From NCBI GenBank assembly GCA_014549065.1, contig JACDOX010000004.1:10485835-10549834 (forward strand): a stretch of DNA of 64,000 nucleotides. Direction: 5' to 3'. Source of the stretch: Cardinalis cardinalis. Taxonomy: Eukaryota; Chordata; Aves; Passeriformes; Cardinalidae. Positions 1 to 12,784 of the stretch are shown here, one piece after another. Position numbers and translations under genes: made by a program. Below the pieces are notes generated by a model. That model had not been told where the DNA came from, did not search any database, and saw only the letters and a program-made list of their open reading frames with translations. Every line of letters begins with the position of its first letter. Position 1 is the first letter of the stretch.

Positions 1-264
1 TAATAATGAGATATTTTAAAACTACTAATAGATGCTTGTGTAACAATTAAAACATGGAGTTTCTTACCTTCTCCACTTCTCTATCTTTCTGTGTGTCCTG
101 CAACACATTTATTAGGACCAGTTAACTATAAACCAGATTATTTTTTCAGCTAATATGGGTGAGTTACATCAAAAATTAGGAACTAACCAAACCCAGCGGA
201 ATATGTTCATCTGAAAGTTAACATATACAATTCACTTCATTTTTATTTCCCACAAGATTTTCTT
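1..264. other. AT-rich noncoding DNA, nothing recognised
   Basis: No coding frame, repeat family or RNA gene is recognisable before the CR1 tail that follows. Confidence 0.5.
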
Positions 265-463
265 CATAAGATCAAGGAAAAACTTCTTTCCTGAAATGGC
301 TGTCTAACATTGGAACAGGGTGCCCAGGGAAAAGAATGAGTCTCCATCCCTTGGAATATTTAAAAGATATGGCATTTAGGGGCATTTGGACTCATTAATG
401 TTAGCTCAACAGTTGCATCAATAATCTTGAGGATCTCTTTCAACATAAATGATTATATTATTC
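265..463 (+). mobile_element. CR1 LINE, 3'-terminal fragment (degenerate)
   Basis: The stretch follows the order of the avian CR1 3' end: an 'aaaaacttctttcctgaaatgg' type block, then 'cattggaacagggtgcccaggg', 'gagtctccatccct', and a decayed terminal 'aaatgattatattattc' in place of the usual tail. Known biology: CR1 is the main bird LINE and most copies are 5'-truncated. This copy is only the last ~200 bp, carries many substitutions and has no coding capacity. Boundaries are approximate and no target-site duplication is seen, as is usual for CR1. Confidence 0.75.
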
Positions 464-3400
464 AGACTTACTGCTTCATATTATCCATGTCCACTTCTTT
501 TCCTTCCTCTTCGTTTCCATTCTTTTCTTAAGTAACAGAATTTTATTCCTATCATTTCTTTCTTTTTGTCTCTATCTCTTAAAAGAGACCTGGAAAATAA
601 TTTTCCTTTTTTTCTTTATATCCAGTGTCTTTGAGCGCAGTCTGTCAGATTTTGTGTTACTTAGGGATCAGAGATAAAAAATCAGAACTTAACTCCTAAA
701 TATCTTTTTTCCTTTTTTTAACAAACATTATCTGAGTGTATTATGAGCTGCATCAGGTAGACACAACTAGAGTCTATTTTTTTTTTCACTTCTTCTCCAG
801 TGCCTAGTTTTATTTTCCTTCTCAGTATCCATATACTGTAAAATTGCTTTCTCTGTTTCTTCTTAAGAGTCAGTAAATTTAAATATTTCCATTTCCATGC
901 TGAAAACAAGGGCCAGAGCAATATATGCAAGACTGTAATATATTTTTACTATCTGAAGCTCTGGAAAACTAAGAACAGTAGAAAAATTGCAGTTATCCAC
1001 TTTGTTTACTTCCTTATTCTCCCAAGAAACAGGAACCGTTAACATTGAGGCAAATAACTGTAATTTTAGGACTAAAGCTCCATAATACATAAAAGTTGAC
1101 CTTGGGTACAAAAAACCCAGTTCAAACTCATATGAAATTATTATTTCTTTCCCAGAAATTTAGTATAAATTGACTGTATTTTTCCCTGGAAATTTGAAAT
1201 TGCAAAGAATTTTTACAAAAATACCAATGTTTTATTTTCACTTCTGAATTGATATACTGACTTTATGGATAAATAAAAAACCCAATACTCTGAGTACTAA
1301 AAACACCTATTAAAAAAGCCAATAAAAGCAATGAGTTATGGAAAAATGTCCAGCTGAAACTTAAGCCCTCCTTCTACCCCTTCAGGCAAGAGAGACAATA
1401 GGCAGAGATATTATGAGGTNGAGATATTGAGGCTTGAGATAGCAATTTACTAGAAACAGCAATGAGATCAGAAAACAAACAATAACAGCAACAATGTAAA
1501 TAACAACAGTTATTTACAATAAATAACTCTCAATAAAAGAGAGTGATTACATGGAAAATGCTCTCCAAGTGTGACCTGATGTGACCACTGTCAGTCAAAG
1601 AGACAAAGGACAGAATGGCCCCCGGACCCTCTGTGAATATTTTTTCCCTAAGCCTGAGACATAGAAAAACAATTGCAGACAAACCCTGCAGTCAGGACCA
1701 GCATTACCCCATGGGTCCATTCACTGCTTGCTCCCTGGAAAAGGACAAAATGGCTCTGGAGCCCTTCTCAGAGGTGAGAATGCCCTACTTCTGTGCCCCA
1801 GGAATGATGTATGCAGTACAGAATGACAACCTAGACACACCCACATGGCTTCAGACTGTGCCCCCTCACATCCTGGGCTGAAATTAGAACAAGAATTTTG
1901 AAACTACCTACTTGCAAATGTTCTTAAATAAGCAATAATTATTGTCATCAGTAGGTCTTTAGTCTTCATTAATTTAACACTAAATGTTGAGTCTCTAAAG
2001 AAAAGCAAACATTTCTAACTTCAAATTGTAAGATTAACAGAATCAAAGAGCCTTTTTAATTAAACATAGTCACCTTGTCAATTACAAAAGTAAGCATTAA
2101 GCACCATTGGAGAGTGAAAAAGAGAACAGGATCAGTAAGCTTAAAATATTCACAAAGAACTCCAAACCAATCTGAATAAGCTTTTTACTAAACTTGAGGG
2201 GAAGAAAAAAAAGAAAACAACCACTAAGCTGTAGNGTTTCTATAATTTTCCTTCCATTCCTGTGACCCTGTATTTGTGTGAAAATTATTCCAAATATGGA
2301 TTAGAAACAAACCTATGCAATAAAAATACATATAACCTATAGACTCAATGGAACCACAGACCATATTATAAATGTATTTAAATAATTGCAGTAACTCTTG
2401 CTGAATAGCGGACCTTACACTAATCACAGTACTGAAAGAGAAGCACTGATTTACACTGAGCTAAAAGAAAAATCACTGGGGTTAATATTAATTAAAACTT
2501 ATTCATGTTTATATTTCCAAATGTGTGTTTAACAAAGTCAATAAAAATTCAGGAATATATCCAGTATAAATGGTTTACTTCTGTGTAACNTGTTTTGACC
2601 ATATACACCAAGACAAAGTTGAATCAGTATAATATAGGTGATTAATATAATAAAAGAAATAATATATTTACAGATACAAAGAAAAGACTAATAAGACATT
2701 TACACATGAGTTATGTTTAAAGAAGGAGGTCTGGGGGGGATAGGGCATTATTACTGTTATGTTTCTAGATAAATATATTTCTGACTGTGTGGTTAGTTAT
2801 AAATAAATTTTTACATAGCTCTGGATAAAAAGGAAAAAACAATGCCAACAGCCTCACACACAAAATCTTTTTAGGTAAAGAATTTACCTCAGTAATCCAG
2901 TGTGTCAAATTACAACATTCAGTATTGACACAGTGCTTTTATTTCCTACCTATAATATTGCACTCAAAATTATCCTATGAGTAAAAGAGGATGGCCTCAC
3001 ATGAGTATCAATGAACTTACTGTAAAACTAATGCTAATTATATAATGAATGAACTAATGNCCCTTTCAGCAGTTTATCACTGTCATACAGAAAAGTCCCT
3101 TTTCCTCTATTTACCCTTATTTCTCAGGTGCTATATTCAATCTTACACTGCCTAAGTCCTGAGGCTGATGGTACCAACCTTACTTCAGATAGATACTGGG
3201 GGTTCCAAAGGGTTGATAATGACAGATATTCTTCACTGAGAGACAGCAGGTTTGATGGAGAGAGATTTCTTCCTTCTCTGTCTTTGATCTGCTTAGTGTG
3301 ACTTTCATATATTTGCTAATGCAGTCTTGCTCTTTCTTCACTGATCCTCTGCACAGATTTGTTAAACATTTATCATATATCACATTCATGAATATAACCA

Positions 3401-4258
3401 AACTCCCAAGACACTCAATCATTACCCAATCATTAAGCAATTATTATGACAGCTTAAACAACCCAAACTTAGCTCATGCCAAGTCTACACAGTTCTTCAG
3501 GCTTCAATGGTGGAAAAAGCCTGGATCTTTTATTACTCATATCAATGATGTATTTCTTGGGTTACAGAGCTGTAATTTCAAGTATTAATTAATCCTTTAA
3601 TATGCCATTTTTGGTTAATCAATAAACTCTATGGGAAAAAAAAAAAAAGACAGAACTAGATAGCCCACATTTCCAGAGCATTAGTCTGAGAATTTTATGG
3701 GATTCTTTTTGATACAGATAGTGCAGAAGACTAGAAGATCTTTGAAACAGCCTTGTTTATACCATTATTTGAGTGGATTTGGTGAATTAAGGACATATGA
3801 AGTACTTTGAACTGAAAGTCTTTCTAATCAAACTTGACCTTCCTCACAACTTACCTTGATTTTTCAGGTTTCTGGTAACAGATATGTATGTGAGCTAAAA
3901 TGGAAGCTTTTGACATAGTCTTTAGTGATGAGATCATATATTTAGATAGGCCAATACACATCAAATTTTTACTAACCAGACAGAATGATTTATCCATCCC
4001 ATCTCCTCTTCCATGTCTTTTAGTCTGTGGACTATAGTAAGAAAATAATCATTAGGGATAATAGTTTNTCTTATTCTGTGCACAGAGAATTTATTGGGAA
4101 AGATGGAAGTTGTATGCTGGCATCAGGAATAGTCCTTTAAAGCTGAATCACNCTTCATTTTCTGTTTCTTCCTTTTACAATCACAGTTTCAATTCTATGA
4201 TTGTAATTAGTCATTTTTTTACTCTTGACAAATTATAGACCATATGAACTCTAATCTC
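464..4258. other. Noncoding stretch without recognised genes or repeats
   Basis: The DNA is AT-rich. It contains a 10-bp-stem, 4-nt-loop inverted repeat at 1495-1518 (loop aaca), an A12 run near 3639-3651, and an 88-codon ATG-to-stop frame at 1615-1881 (+). The encoded peptide matches no family I know, has no signal peptide or repeat, and is of a length expected by chance. The local composition around 1560-1880 is somewhat less AT-rich than its flanks, so an old unrecognised repeat there is possible. Confidence 0.45.
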
Positions 4259-5057
4259 TGTCATGGTTTGACACTGGCGCAATGCCAGTGCCCCCNTGAA
4301 GATACCTTCTCCCTGGTTTCTGCTGTGATATGTGACCAGGAATAAGCAAAGCAGGCTCCTACTTAGAAATAAAGAAAACAAAANTTTATTAACTACACTA
4401 TATATACAACTATATATAAAAAGGAACACACCCAGGAAAAATGAAAACTTTACAAATACATTTCCTCCTCCCCACAGAACATTTCCAATACATCCATCTC
4501 CCAAATCACCGACTCTCNGTCCGGCACCACCCCTCAGACAGTCAATCCTCAGCTCATCAAGAGGAGAGGAGTCCTTCTTGTGCCATGGTGACCTCTTCTT
4601 TTCATGTCCAGTGCTCTCACCACTGAACACAGACCAGAGCTGCTTCTAGGATCGTCCTTTAAGGATGCTTTGTCCCATTCCAAAAAGGGCACAGTCTCAA
4701 CTTTGGGACATCTGTCCCCCCCCATATTTTTTCACATCCTGGGGCTGAGGGATACCCGCATTGAATCTTCTTGGTCCTGAGGAATTGCTTCTCCCTAGAA
4801 TGCAGTCTCTGTACCACAAGGAAACATGGTTCTGTCCATGGCTATACAAAAAGAGTTCAGCATAAGCTACTCCATCATCTCTTCCTACTAAGGTTCTTCT
4901 CCATTCTTCCAACATCTCTCTCACTTGCCAAGACCTTCATCACTTGCCCATTTCCTTCTTCATCCTCCACTCCATTCCACTCCATCTCCCCTCCAGGAAA
5001 GGTCAATGCTCTGCAAAGTTTTCACTGTCCAAAAAAGGGTTAACAGTCCCAGGCACT

Positions 5058-5105
<48 letters not shown>

Positions 5106-5210
5106 GAGGTCTGACAGAAAACCCAAGAGGGTTTCTCAGGGGAGAGCTCCGCTTTTAACCCCTGTGTTCTCAGAGGCGTATCCAATGCCCCAGTGTCAAA
5201 AACCATGACA
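4259..5210 (-). mobile_element. Solo LTR of an endogenous retrovirus (ERVL/ERV3-like, 5-bp target duplication)
   Basis: The element begins TGTCATGG and ends CCATGACA, so it has the TG...CA termini of an LTR. The first ~19 bases and the reverse complement of the last ~21 agree except for a two-base length difference, an unusually long terminal inverted repeat. The flanks are ATCTC at 4254-4258 and ATCTC at 5211-5215, an exact 5-bp target duplication, typical of ERVL/ERV3-class integration. Length is 952 bp. Orientation is uncertain: minus is preferred because an AATAAA reads on that strand near 4383-4390, about 130 bp from that strand's 3' end, but a TATATAAAAAGG lies on the plus strand near 4411-4422. 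No internal retroviral genes flank it, so it is a solo LTR. Several short open frames inside are chance frames. A DNA transposon is the alternative, made less likely by the TG/CA ends. Confidence 0.8.
5060..5103. repeat. (CT)n dinucleotide microsatellite inside the LTR
   Basis: This is an uninterrupted run of about 22 CT units, lying entirely within the solo LTR at 4259-5210. An (AG)n run read on the minus strand may have been seeded by a purine-rich tract in the LTR. Confidence 0.95.
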
Positions 5211-6814
5211 ATCTCCAAATCAGATAAAAAAATCCTATATAACTTAAACTTTTTTCCCTACAGTTATATATAATTACATTCTCATGATTGACTTCAAGAA
5301 ACAAAATTCAACTCAGCCACAGAATAAAGTTGTCCTGAGAATAAGAGTACTACAGGAATAAGCAGTTTTATGTGCTTAAAAAACTCTAGATTTATATTTG
5401 TGATAATCTCAAGACTTTTGACCTTACCACTTTCTCTTTGTAAGTTACATAATCATTAATATTTTTTTCCGTATTTTTATTTTTCTGGATAATTAGGAGT
5501 ACTAATTCATCTTAGGAGTTACAAAATAATTCAAATTTAATGTTTTATTCAGGAATGGCTCCTGTGTTGTGCTGCAATGTTCACTTGGAAAATTTCTATG
5601 TGCACTTTTATTTTACAAATATGAACATAAATTATACTGATGAGCTTCTTATTCACAGGCTGTCCATATATCCCTAGTTTCAAATAATTTCATACATGAG
5701 GAATCTATTGCGGCTGGGGACCTATCTAAGTTCATTCTGCCATCAGTAAGGTGCGAACTATATGGACTTTCAGAGCCTCAGTAGNTACTCAACCATCCTT
5801 TTAACCTTTAGGATCACAAAAGATAGCTGGCAGAGGTCCTAAGAAAACATAATATTAATTTAATTATTTTTGCCAGTAAGCTAATATATTAAGAATTTGT
5901 ATTCAGCAAACACTAAGATCATAGCCAGGAACTGAAAGCTAAGTGTTTGGAAAATAGTTCAACAGAATAGTGTAAAGAAAGAGTAGGTATTTAGGACTTT
6001 ATTTATCAGTACAAGACACAAGCTATTTGGCTTAAAATGATATATCAGTTATGCGAGNTATAAAGACTGCAGCTCATCCAGTGTTATGTCCATAGCGAAC
6101 AATATAACATCTCTGACAATGACCACTGAGATCAGCTGGAGAATTCTATGAAAGGCAGAAATGTGATGCTATTTCACCATAAAATTTTCTCACCTTCAGC
6201 ACTTAGTGGATTGTGAACATCCAAAAGATCGTTTTCTTTTGCTTATTTGTCCAGCGGCCTTTTCAGAGTTCTCTGAAATTGTCTGACATTTTTAGGGATT
6301 TTTTTGTTGTTACTTTCTTTATATATATATATATATTTAAAATTAAATTAAAATAAAAATATGATTTTAGAATATCTGTTGTTATTGCAGTAAAACATCT
6401 CTCTATTAAAACATGCTGTGACATTTCATGATGCTCATTATGGGCAGCGCATTTGGATATTCCTTTGTTTACTTTACTAAAGTTGTGGTAGAACTAGGCT
6501 ATTGAAAATAAGATATTTAAAGTGGAAAAAAAGAAATTAAATCATACACAAAACCAATTAAATTAGTGTTACATTCATGAACATGAGAAATTTACACTGC
6601 AGAGCTGCTGGCATCTGTGGATGAGTTTGTGACTATAATTGAGTTTACTTCCTCAATGTGTTTAACTGTGCATTGGTGAGGCAAATGGCAAAAAGTGGAA
6701 ACAATTCATGTTTTGGAAAGTCGCTCCCTAAATCCTTCAGTGAAAATTTCTGCATCTATCTTGAATGATGGGCACATAATTTCTCTTTATGGAAACAGAG
6801 ATAAAAATGGCACA
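5211..6814. other. Noncoding stretch, nothing recognised
   Basis: AT-rich DNA with a short (TA)n run near 6318-6337. No coding frame or repeat family is recognised. Confidence 0.45.
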
Positions 6815-7145
6815 GCATCACAGAATAGTAGAAACCCAAGAAGTTCTATGGAAACTCTGTAGTTCANTACACTCATGCTGAAAATAGGGTCGGCTAGAGC
6901 AGCTTACTCAATTGGGTTTTGAATATCTCCAAGGATGAGGACTCTGTGGCATGNTCCTGAGCAACCAATTCCAGTTCTCAACCAATCTTCCAGTGAAAAC
7001 ATACCCTCTTCATTCCAATGGACTTTCTTGTGTTTCAGTTTGTGCCCATCGCCTCTTGCCCTGTCACTGAATACCACTGAGAAGAGTTTGTCTACATCTT
7101 CTTTACTCTCCAAGGCATTTATGGACATTTCTTTGTGCTTCTCTA
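6815..7145 (-). mobile_element. CR1 LINE, 3' end fragment
   Basis: Read on the plus strand it starts with the reverse complement of the CR1 tail ('catcacagaatagtagaa'), then passes through 'gggtcggctagagcagctt', 'gggttttgaatatctccaagga', 'aaccaattccagt' and 'tgcccatcgcctcttgccctgtcactg', the fixed order of the avian CR1 3' untranslated region and the end of ORF2. It is truncated at its 5' side near 7130-7145. Substitutions are frequent and no open frame remains. Confidence 0.85.
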
Positions 7146-10100
7146 AATCCCTTACAAATTTTAAATAAAATTTAGGTACCCTGTTGACAGGTGGTATTTT
7201 GTTGTTATTTTATAGAAATACCATATGGTTAATTTAAACAACTCTCTCCTTTTGAGCTTAGGGAGTGTTTATAATATTAAGCAAGTGTGATGAGAAAATT
7301 ATAGTGGTCCCACAATTAAATCCTATAGACTTTTCATTGAAGGGTTGTTTATATACTTGCTATGTATTTATGTACATTTATTAATGTTTTAGTTGGTCAA
7401 ATGTTTGCATAATAATAATAATAATAATAATAGGCATTAAAAGAAAGTTCTGTGAGAAGTCTCTGCCATGTAATGCTACAAATCCCACATATAGTTTGAA
7501 ACAGCCATGTTTCTTCATTAATTTTGAAAGCATTTTTATATTTAATTATTTCAATTAAACAGATAAACTTTAAAAAACAGTAAGGAGAAGATTAGTGACA
7601 GCTTATTAAAATCTGCAGGTTTTTAAAAATTTATATAATTATTTTTTGTGTTTGGCAAAGTTAAATCTATAAAATTGATTGTAGCCTTTTGAAGGTGCCT
7701 TTTTGAAATGTCACTTTGCAGTACTTAGCATTTCATTTGTCTGAAGTGCAATAGACTGTTTTTGTTGACATGTGAGATATATTCATTTATTTAAACACAT
7801 TAGGAAATGTACTCAAGTTTACTTCATGTAGGCAGATTCTTACCTATCACTCTGTCTCCACAGAATTTACTGTCTATTTGCATTTGTATGAATAAGAGCA
7901 AAAAATATTGTAAGAGATGGAAAACAAACAGGTCAATATTTAAACATATATAATATAATTTTATTACAGAAATATATGAGCCAAATCTAATTGTTGTTTC
8001 TTCATCTAAAGCAAATAGACTATGTATTTTTTCATGCAAGTGATAATTTTTGCAGACCCTTATCTGTCTGGCACAATATAGTTAATTAATATGTACAGCA
8101 AGATGAGTTAGAAATGGCTGTTTACCTTGCATTACTTGCCAGATAGTCACTAGCAAATATTTTTAATTTTTTTTAAAGGGCATGTGGAGGAAGGGTTAGC
8201 CTTTCTAGCATTCACAGAAGGTAGTGTACGCTTTAATGAGTCACAGCAAGGAATGAAATCCAACAGATTACATCCTGTCAGTAATTGCCTCCCACTTTAA
8301 AAGAGAAACACCAGCTCAGGAGTTGCCACTGGCATAGTCTGCAAGATTATATTCATGAGAGAGTGAGCAAAACAGAGGAGCTGAGACATAATAGGTACAT
8401 TATAGGTTAACANGAAGACCCTGCATAGCCTGCAGAAGCTTTTTGAAAGCCATTACTTCTCAGAAAGCGATGTGATGTAGTCACAACATGAAAACTGCAG
8501 TTAACAAGCATGATCCACACAATGTATTGCTTCAGTCTCTGAGTAGCCTCAAGGTGGTGACCAATGTATATTTCATTACACCTATAACAAAGGAATAACA
8601 AAGACTTGAGAACATTAAACTGTGTCTAAAGTGAACAGGATACACTCTTCTTGTACACAGATGAGAATTTTGGGCTTAGCTAGAGTTATTTGAGCATGAA
8701 AGAGAAATCCTGTGTACATCCTAGGGTATTAATTCATGATTTGTTTCAGCCAAAATAAAGTTAGGTTTTTTCCCAAAATAGCATTCTTAACTTTCTCAGC
8801 TACAGTTTTTGTTGTCTCCCTTCAGCCAATGCTAGAATCATGGGGTCCTACAGCAAGTCAATATTAGCTATGATTGGAAACTAATTATGGGGGAAAACAA
8901 TAACCAACACCAAAGAAAAATGATCTGACTCCCCTGATTGCAAGTACTGATACAAGAATGAGAACAGTTAAGAGTCCCTTTCAGCAGCAGGGAGAGTTAA
9001 TTTAGCTTGTGCCAATTGTAAACCAATATCATTAAAAATCTACCAACTCTTCTTCCCGTTTTTCCAAAACTATCCCCCACCATCTCTCCTTTATTTCACA
9101 AGAGATTTATAGGTCGCTCACAAGTTCATATAGGCTCAGGAAATAATTCATAAATACCTGAGCTAAGTTAAATAAAGAATTTTCTAAGATATCTAAATAT
9201 AAATACTGAAAAGTACACCTAAGAGGAACACAGAAGCCTAATTCTTAAACAGAAAAAGAGATAACATTAAATAAACAAAGTTAGATAGCTATATGACAGG
9301 AATAAAAGAAAGAAAACAAAATGTCAAGATGCATTCCTCTATTTGTCCAATGATATCGTCATTATGATGGCTACAGAACAAAAATAGACAGTAATTTTAA
9401 AATTATCCTTTGTAAAAGACACTTAAATTTCAATTTCCCACATTCCAGGAAATTGGANTAATCATTAGTGTTTTGGCTTACACTTCTTTAAACATTTTCT
9501 GAGGAAACTCTTTTACCTGAAATACGTATTTATAAAACCTGAATGAATATATGCCCATACTAACTGCCCAACATCTATTGGTGACAACCCTGAGCACTGA
9601 GCTGTGGCAGCAGTCAGTCCAACCTCTCTCTTACTCATTCTTCCCAAGCAGTGAACAGAAGTTTGAACTCTGCTAGTACTAAGACCTCAGCAGTTTTGCC
9701 TGCTTTCACTGACTTTGGTCCCCAGATCTGAGGTGCAGATGTGCTCTGCCATCTGACACCAGACAGCGGAAGAATTGCATCCAGATGAATTCCTAGTCAA
9801 AGCCAACCTGTGCAGAGTCAAAACAAATCCATCAATATCCATTTTTATCTGAACAACAAACTGGTATAATTTACACAAGCAAATGTAATGCTCACAACAA
9901 CAATAAATTAGCTATGCAAATTATTACATTATGTACACATATAAATTCACTTCGTAAACAACCAATCTGTCATACAAACCTTGAGTTCCTTAACTTTAAT
10001 TGACCTGTCACAAGCCACTAAATTTGACACATAGACAGTAGCAGAATGTCATGGATGGATCAGGCCGTGAGTGCCACNCTTCTCTAGGTAACTAATTTTC

Positions 10101-10494
10101 AGTGGGGTCTCAAACATAGCACTAAGGTCAAAAGATAGAGTCTGAACAAATTTAAACCCATAAATAAGCATCTAAACAGATCTATTAATTTTCAAAGAAA
10201 TTCCAGAGATTCTACAGCTTGGCTGAATTTTTTTTTGAGTTTCTGATATAACTAGCAGTCTCTGGAAGTCCTATGCATTCAAAAATTTCCAAAATNAGGC
10301 TATTTCATGGTATAATATGGGCCTGAAATACATATTTGCAGCAATACTGCTCTTATTTTTCAATCAGCACATTCATTTTCAAAAGATATTAAAAATAATT
10401 CTTAAATGGTTTATTTATTTTAGTAAGTATATTTATTTTATCTNTATTTCATTTGTGCATTTTTTTCATCCATACTTAGTTTATCTGTTTTTCT
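7146..10494. other. Noncoding stretch, mostly unique AT-rich DNA
   Basis: It contains the (ATA)n run at 7409-7432 (annotated separately). The rest shows no recognisable gene, LTR or LINE. The block 9560-9880 is somewhat GC-richer than its surroundings but matches nothing I know. Confidence 0.45.
7409..7432. repeat. (ATA)n trinucleotide microsatellite
   Basis: Eight uninterrupted ATA/AAT units. Confidence 0.95.
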
Positions 10495-11120
10495 GTGGAA
10501 CCTGTACATGCACAAGTCCATAAGATCTGAGGAGATGTATCCCGGGGTCTGGAGGGAGCTGGCTGATACAGTTGCTATGCTGCTCACCACTGCATTCAAA
10601 GCAGCAGTCAGGAAGGTCACCAGTAACTGTAAAAAAGAAATATCATGCCTATTTTTAAAAAATTAAGAAAGGAGGACCCTGAATANGACTGACCAGTTAG
10701 ATTCACCTATTTGCCTGATAAGAACATCGGAAAGATCCTCCTGGAAGTACATCAAAGCACATGAAGGACAGGAAAGTGATTAGAAATAGCCAACATGGCT
10801 TCAAAAAAGGCAAATTGTGCCTGACTAATCTGATCATCCTTCTATGATGCAGTGGCTGCATTGGTCACCAAGCAACTAATGTTGCCTACCATGACTTTTG
10901 CAAGGCCTTGGACATGATTCCNACACAACAATTGAGTTCCTAAATTGGAGTGATATGGGTTTGATGGATGGACTATTCATTGGATGAGAAATTGTCTGGA
11001 TAACCATGTTCAAAGAGTAGCAGTCAATGGCTCAATATCCAAATGGATGTCTGTAAAAAATGATGTCCCTCAGTGGCCTGTATGGGGAACTGGTACAATA
11101 TAATTGCTTCCAACTGAAAG
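10495..11120 (+). mobile_element. CR1 LINE ORF2 reverse-transcriptase fragment
   Basis: The segment runs through the middle of CR1 ORF2: the pre-RT linker ('ggtctggagggagctggctgatacag'), the 'ttaagaaaggaggaccctg' stretch, 'aacatggcttcaaaaaaggcaaattgtgcctgactaa', and a decayed equivalent of the active-site region, and stops near the 'ctggtacaatat' position. The frame is destroyed by stops and indels. It has no CR1 3' tail, so its 3' side was lost by deletion. It is separate from the next copy, because both cover the same ~130 bp of the LINE. Confidence 0.8.
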
Positions 11121-12784
11121 CCTTGCTGATGTAGTAGGCAATGGGATTTATGCTAAGTATTTTGGTTCTTTCAAGAGTTTCCTCTATGATACTTCTCTGC
11201 AAAANTGTTTGTTTTTACTGTATGGAATTTCTTATTCCTTTGCCTAAATATTTAGATTTGTACTTTTTTTCTTCCACAAGAGCTATGAGCTGAACAGTTT
11301 GGGGTGTTAAGTCATCATTGCATCTCATTGAAATATATATTCCTCCTGAAAATCTTTTGTGCATTTTGAATATGTGAAACTATGAAAGACTTTAAAGTAC
11401 ACAGACATTAGTTATAGAACTTCTTTCTAGAGAGAAAAAATATTTTATGAAGATATGGGTGGTTTAGTAGAAAGAAATTCCAAATTATTCAGCTACCAGA
11501 GCTATTTCTGTTGAAATCTCAAAATATATTTCTTTCAATCACTTCTAATTTAACCTCAAAATTTACTCTATGTTGGCAAGCACTGGAGTCTGAGTTTCTC
11601 TTGCTGTTTCAGATATCCGTATGTCTATTAATTTACGTCAGATTTTGACTTTTTAGTGACAGCATCATATATTACAAAGAACTAGTCAGGCTTAAAATCA
11701 AAATTTGGATTCTGTTTTTCATTTCACATAAAACTTGAAAGGGTTAAAATGCAGTATAGGCTTTGGCAGATTATAAGGCTAGTGTTCAAACATTAGCACA
11801 AGCAATTAATGAAGAATAACTGGCTTTGGAACACTTTAGACAAATACTGAGCAATTCCTGTTGATTTATGCTTCTTGCTGACCACTGTGTTGTACAAGGT
11901 TTGTAAGAAGTAACTGTGTGTTCCAGGAGATTAGAAGAATATATGTCAGCTAAATAAAGGTCCTACAGGAACAATCTCTTATTGAGTCTGGAAACAGTGG
12001 TTTTCAGATAGGTTTTTTTGTTGTTGTTGTTTGCTAAGTTCCTCTTAGAGAAACCAGTTACATTCAAAGTAATGCAAGGTTTATTCATCCTATTCATGCC
12101 AGAGTAAGAAATCCCTTTTACTTCAGAGACCATTAACAGAATTTCACTGCTGTCCGTAGGACTGGATTTCTCATGTCTCTTTTCAAACATATTAAAATCT
12201 ATGATATGTACAGAAAAGAAAATAGGGGACTTTCTAGATATGTGAGTTATGAGTAAGATAGGTTATGTATGAAGTCACTCAAAATTTGTGGAAAAAAAAT
12301 TGCAGTACTTCGTAATGGTATACTTTATGTTGATGACCAACCAATGTCCTTTAACTAGGATAACTAGGATGGTCATGAGAGAAAAGAATTTGTCATACCT
12401 TCTTGTTTGGTCTAACACCAAGAAGATGAGCCCAGGGTGAATAAAACAAAACAAAACAAAACATCCTTGCTTTAACCACTATATAAAGATTAAATAGCAA
12501 TTGTCAAGTGACAAGGAAACTCTCCTTGAACCTCTCTGCAATGTGGCTTGAGTCTCTCTGCTGTTGCCTGGAGATTCTTGCTCATATAAATTAAGAGAAG
12601 ACTGTTTAGGTAGGAATCATTTTGGGCTTTTAATTCAACTTTTGCAATCAATTGCTTTTCATACAAATTTAAGTTAAACAATATATACTGCTGGTTTACT
12701 TCTGCAAAATTTCTTCCTCATCATGTCTCTCACGTGATCCTTCTAGACAAAATGTCCAGATTTCACCTGAATAAACACATTGTG
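11121..12784. other. Noncoding stretch, nothing recognised
   Basis: AT-rich DNA with a short (AAAAC)4 run at 12444-12463. No gene or repeat family is recognised. Confidence 0.45.

Noticed and set aside
1615..1881. 88-codon open frame as a small gene
   Set aside because: No recognisable family, no Kozak or splice context of note, and a length readily produced by chance in a slightly GC-richer patch.
4211..4630. 139-codon minus-strand frame as a gene
   Set aside because: It lies almost entirely inside the solo LTR and spans its boundary; the low-complexity content reflects the LTR sequence.
7409..7432. CRISPR or other array-type repeats
   Set aside because: It is a simple ATA microsatellite; the window shows no spaced direct repeats of CRISPR type and is from a vertebrate.
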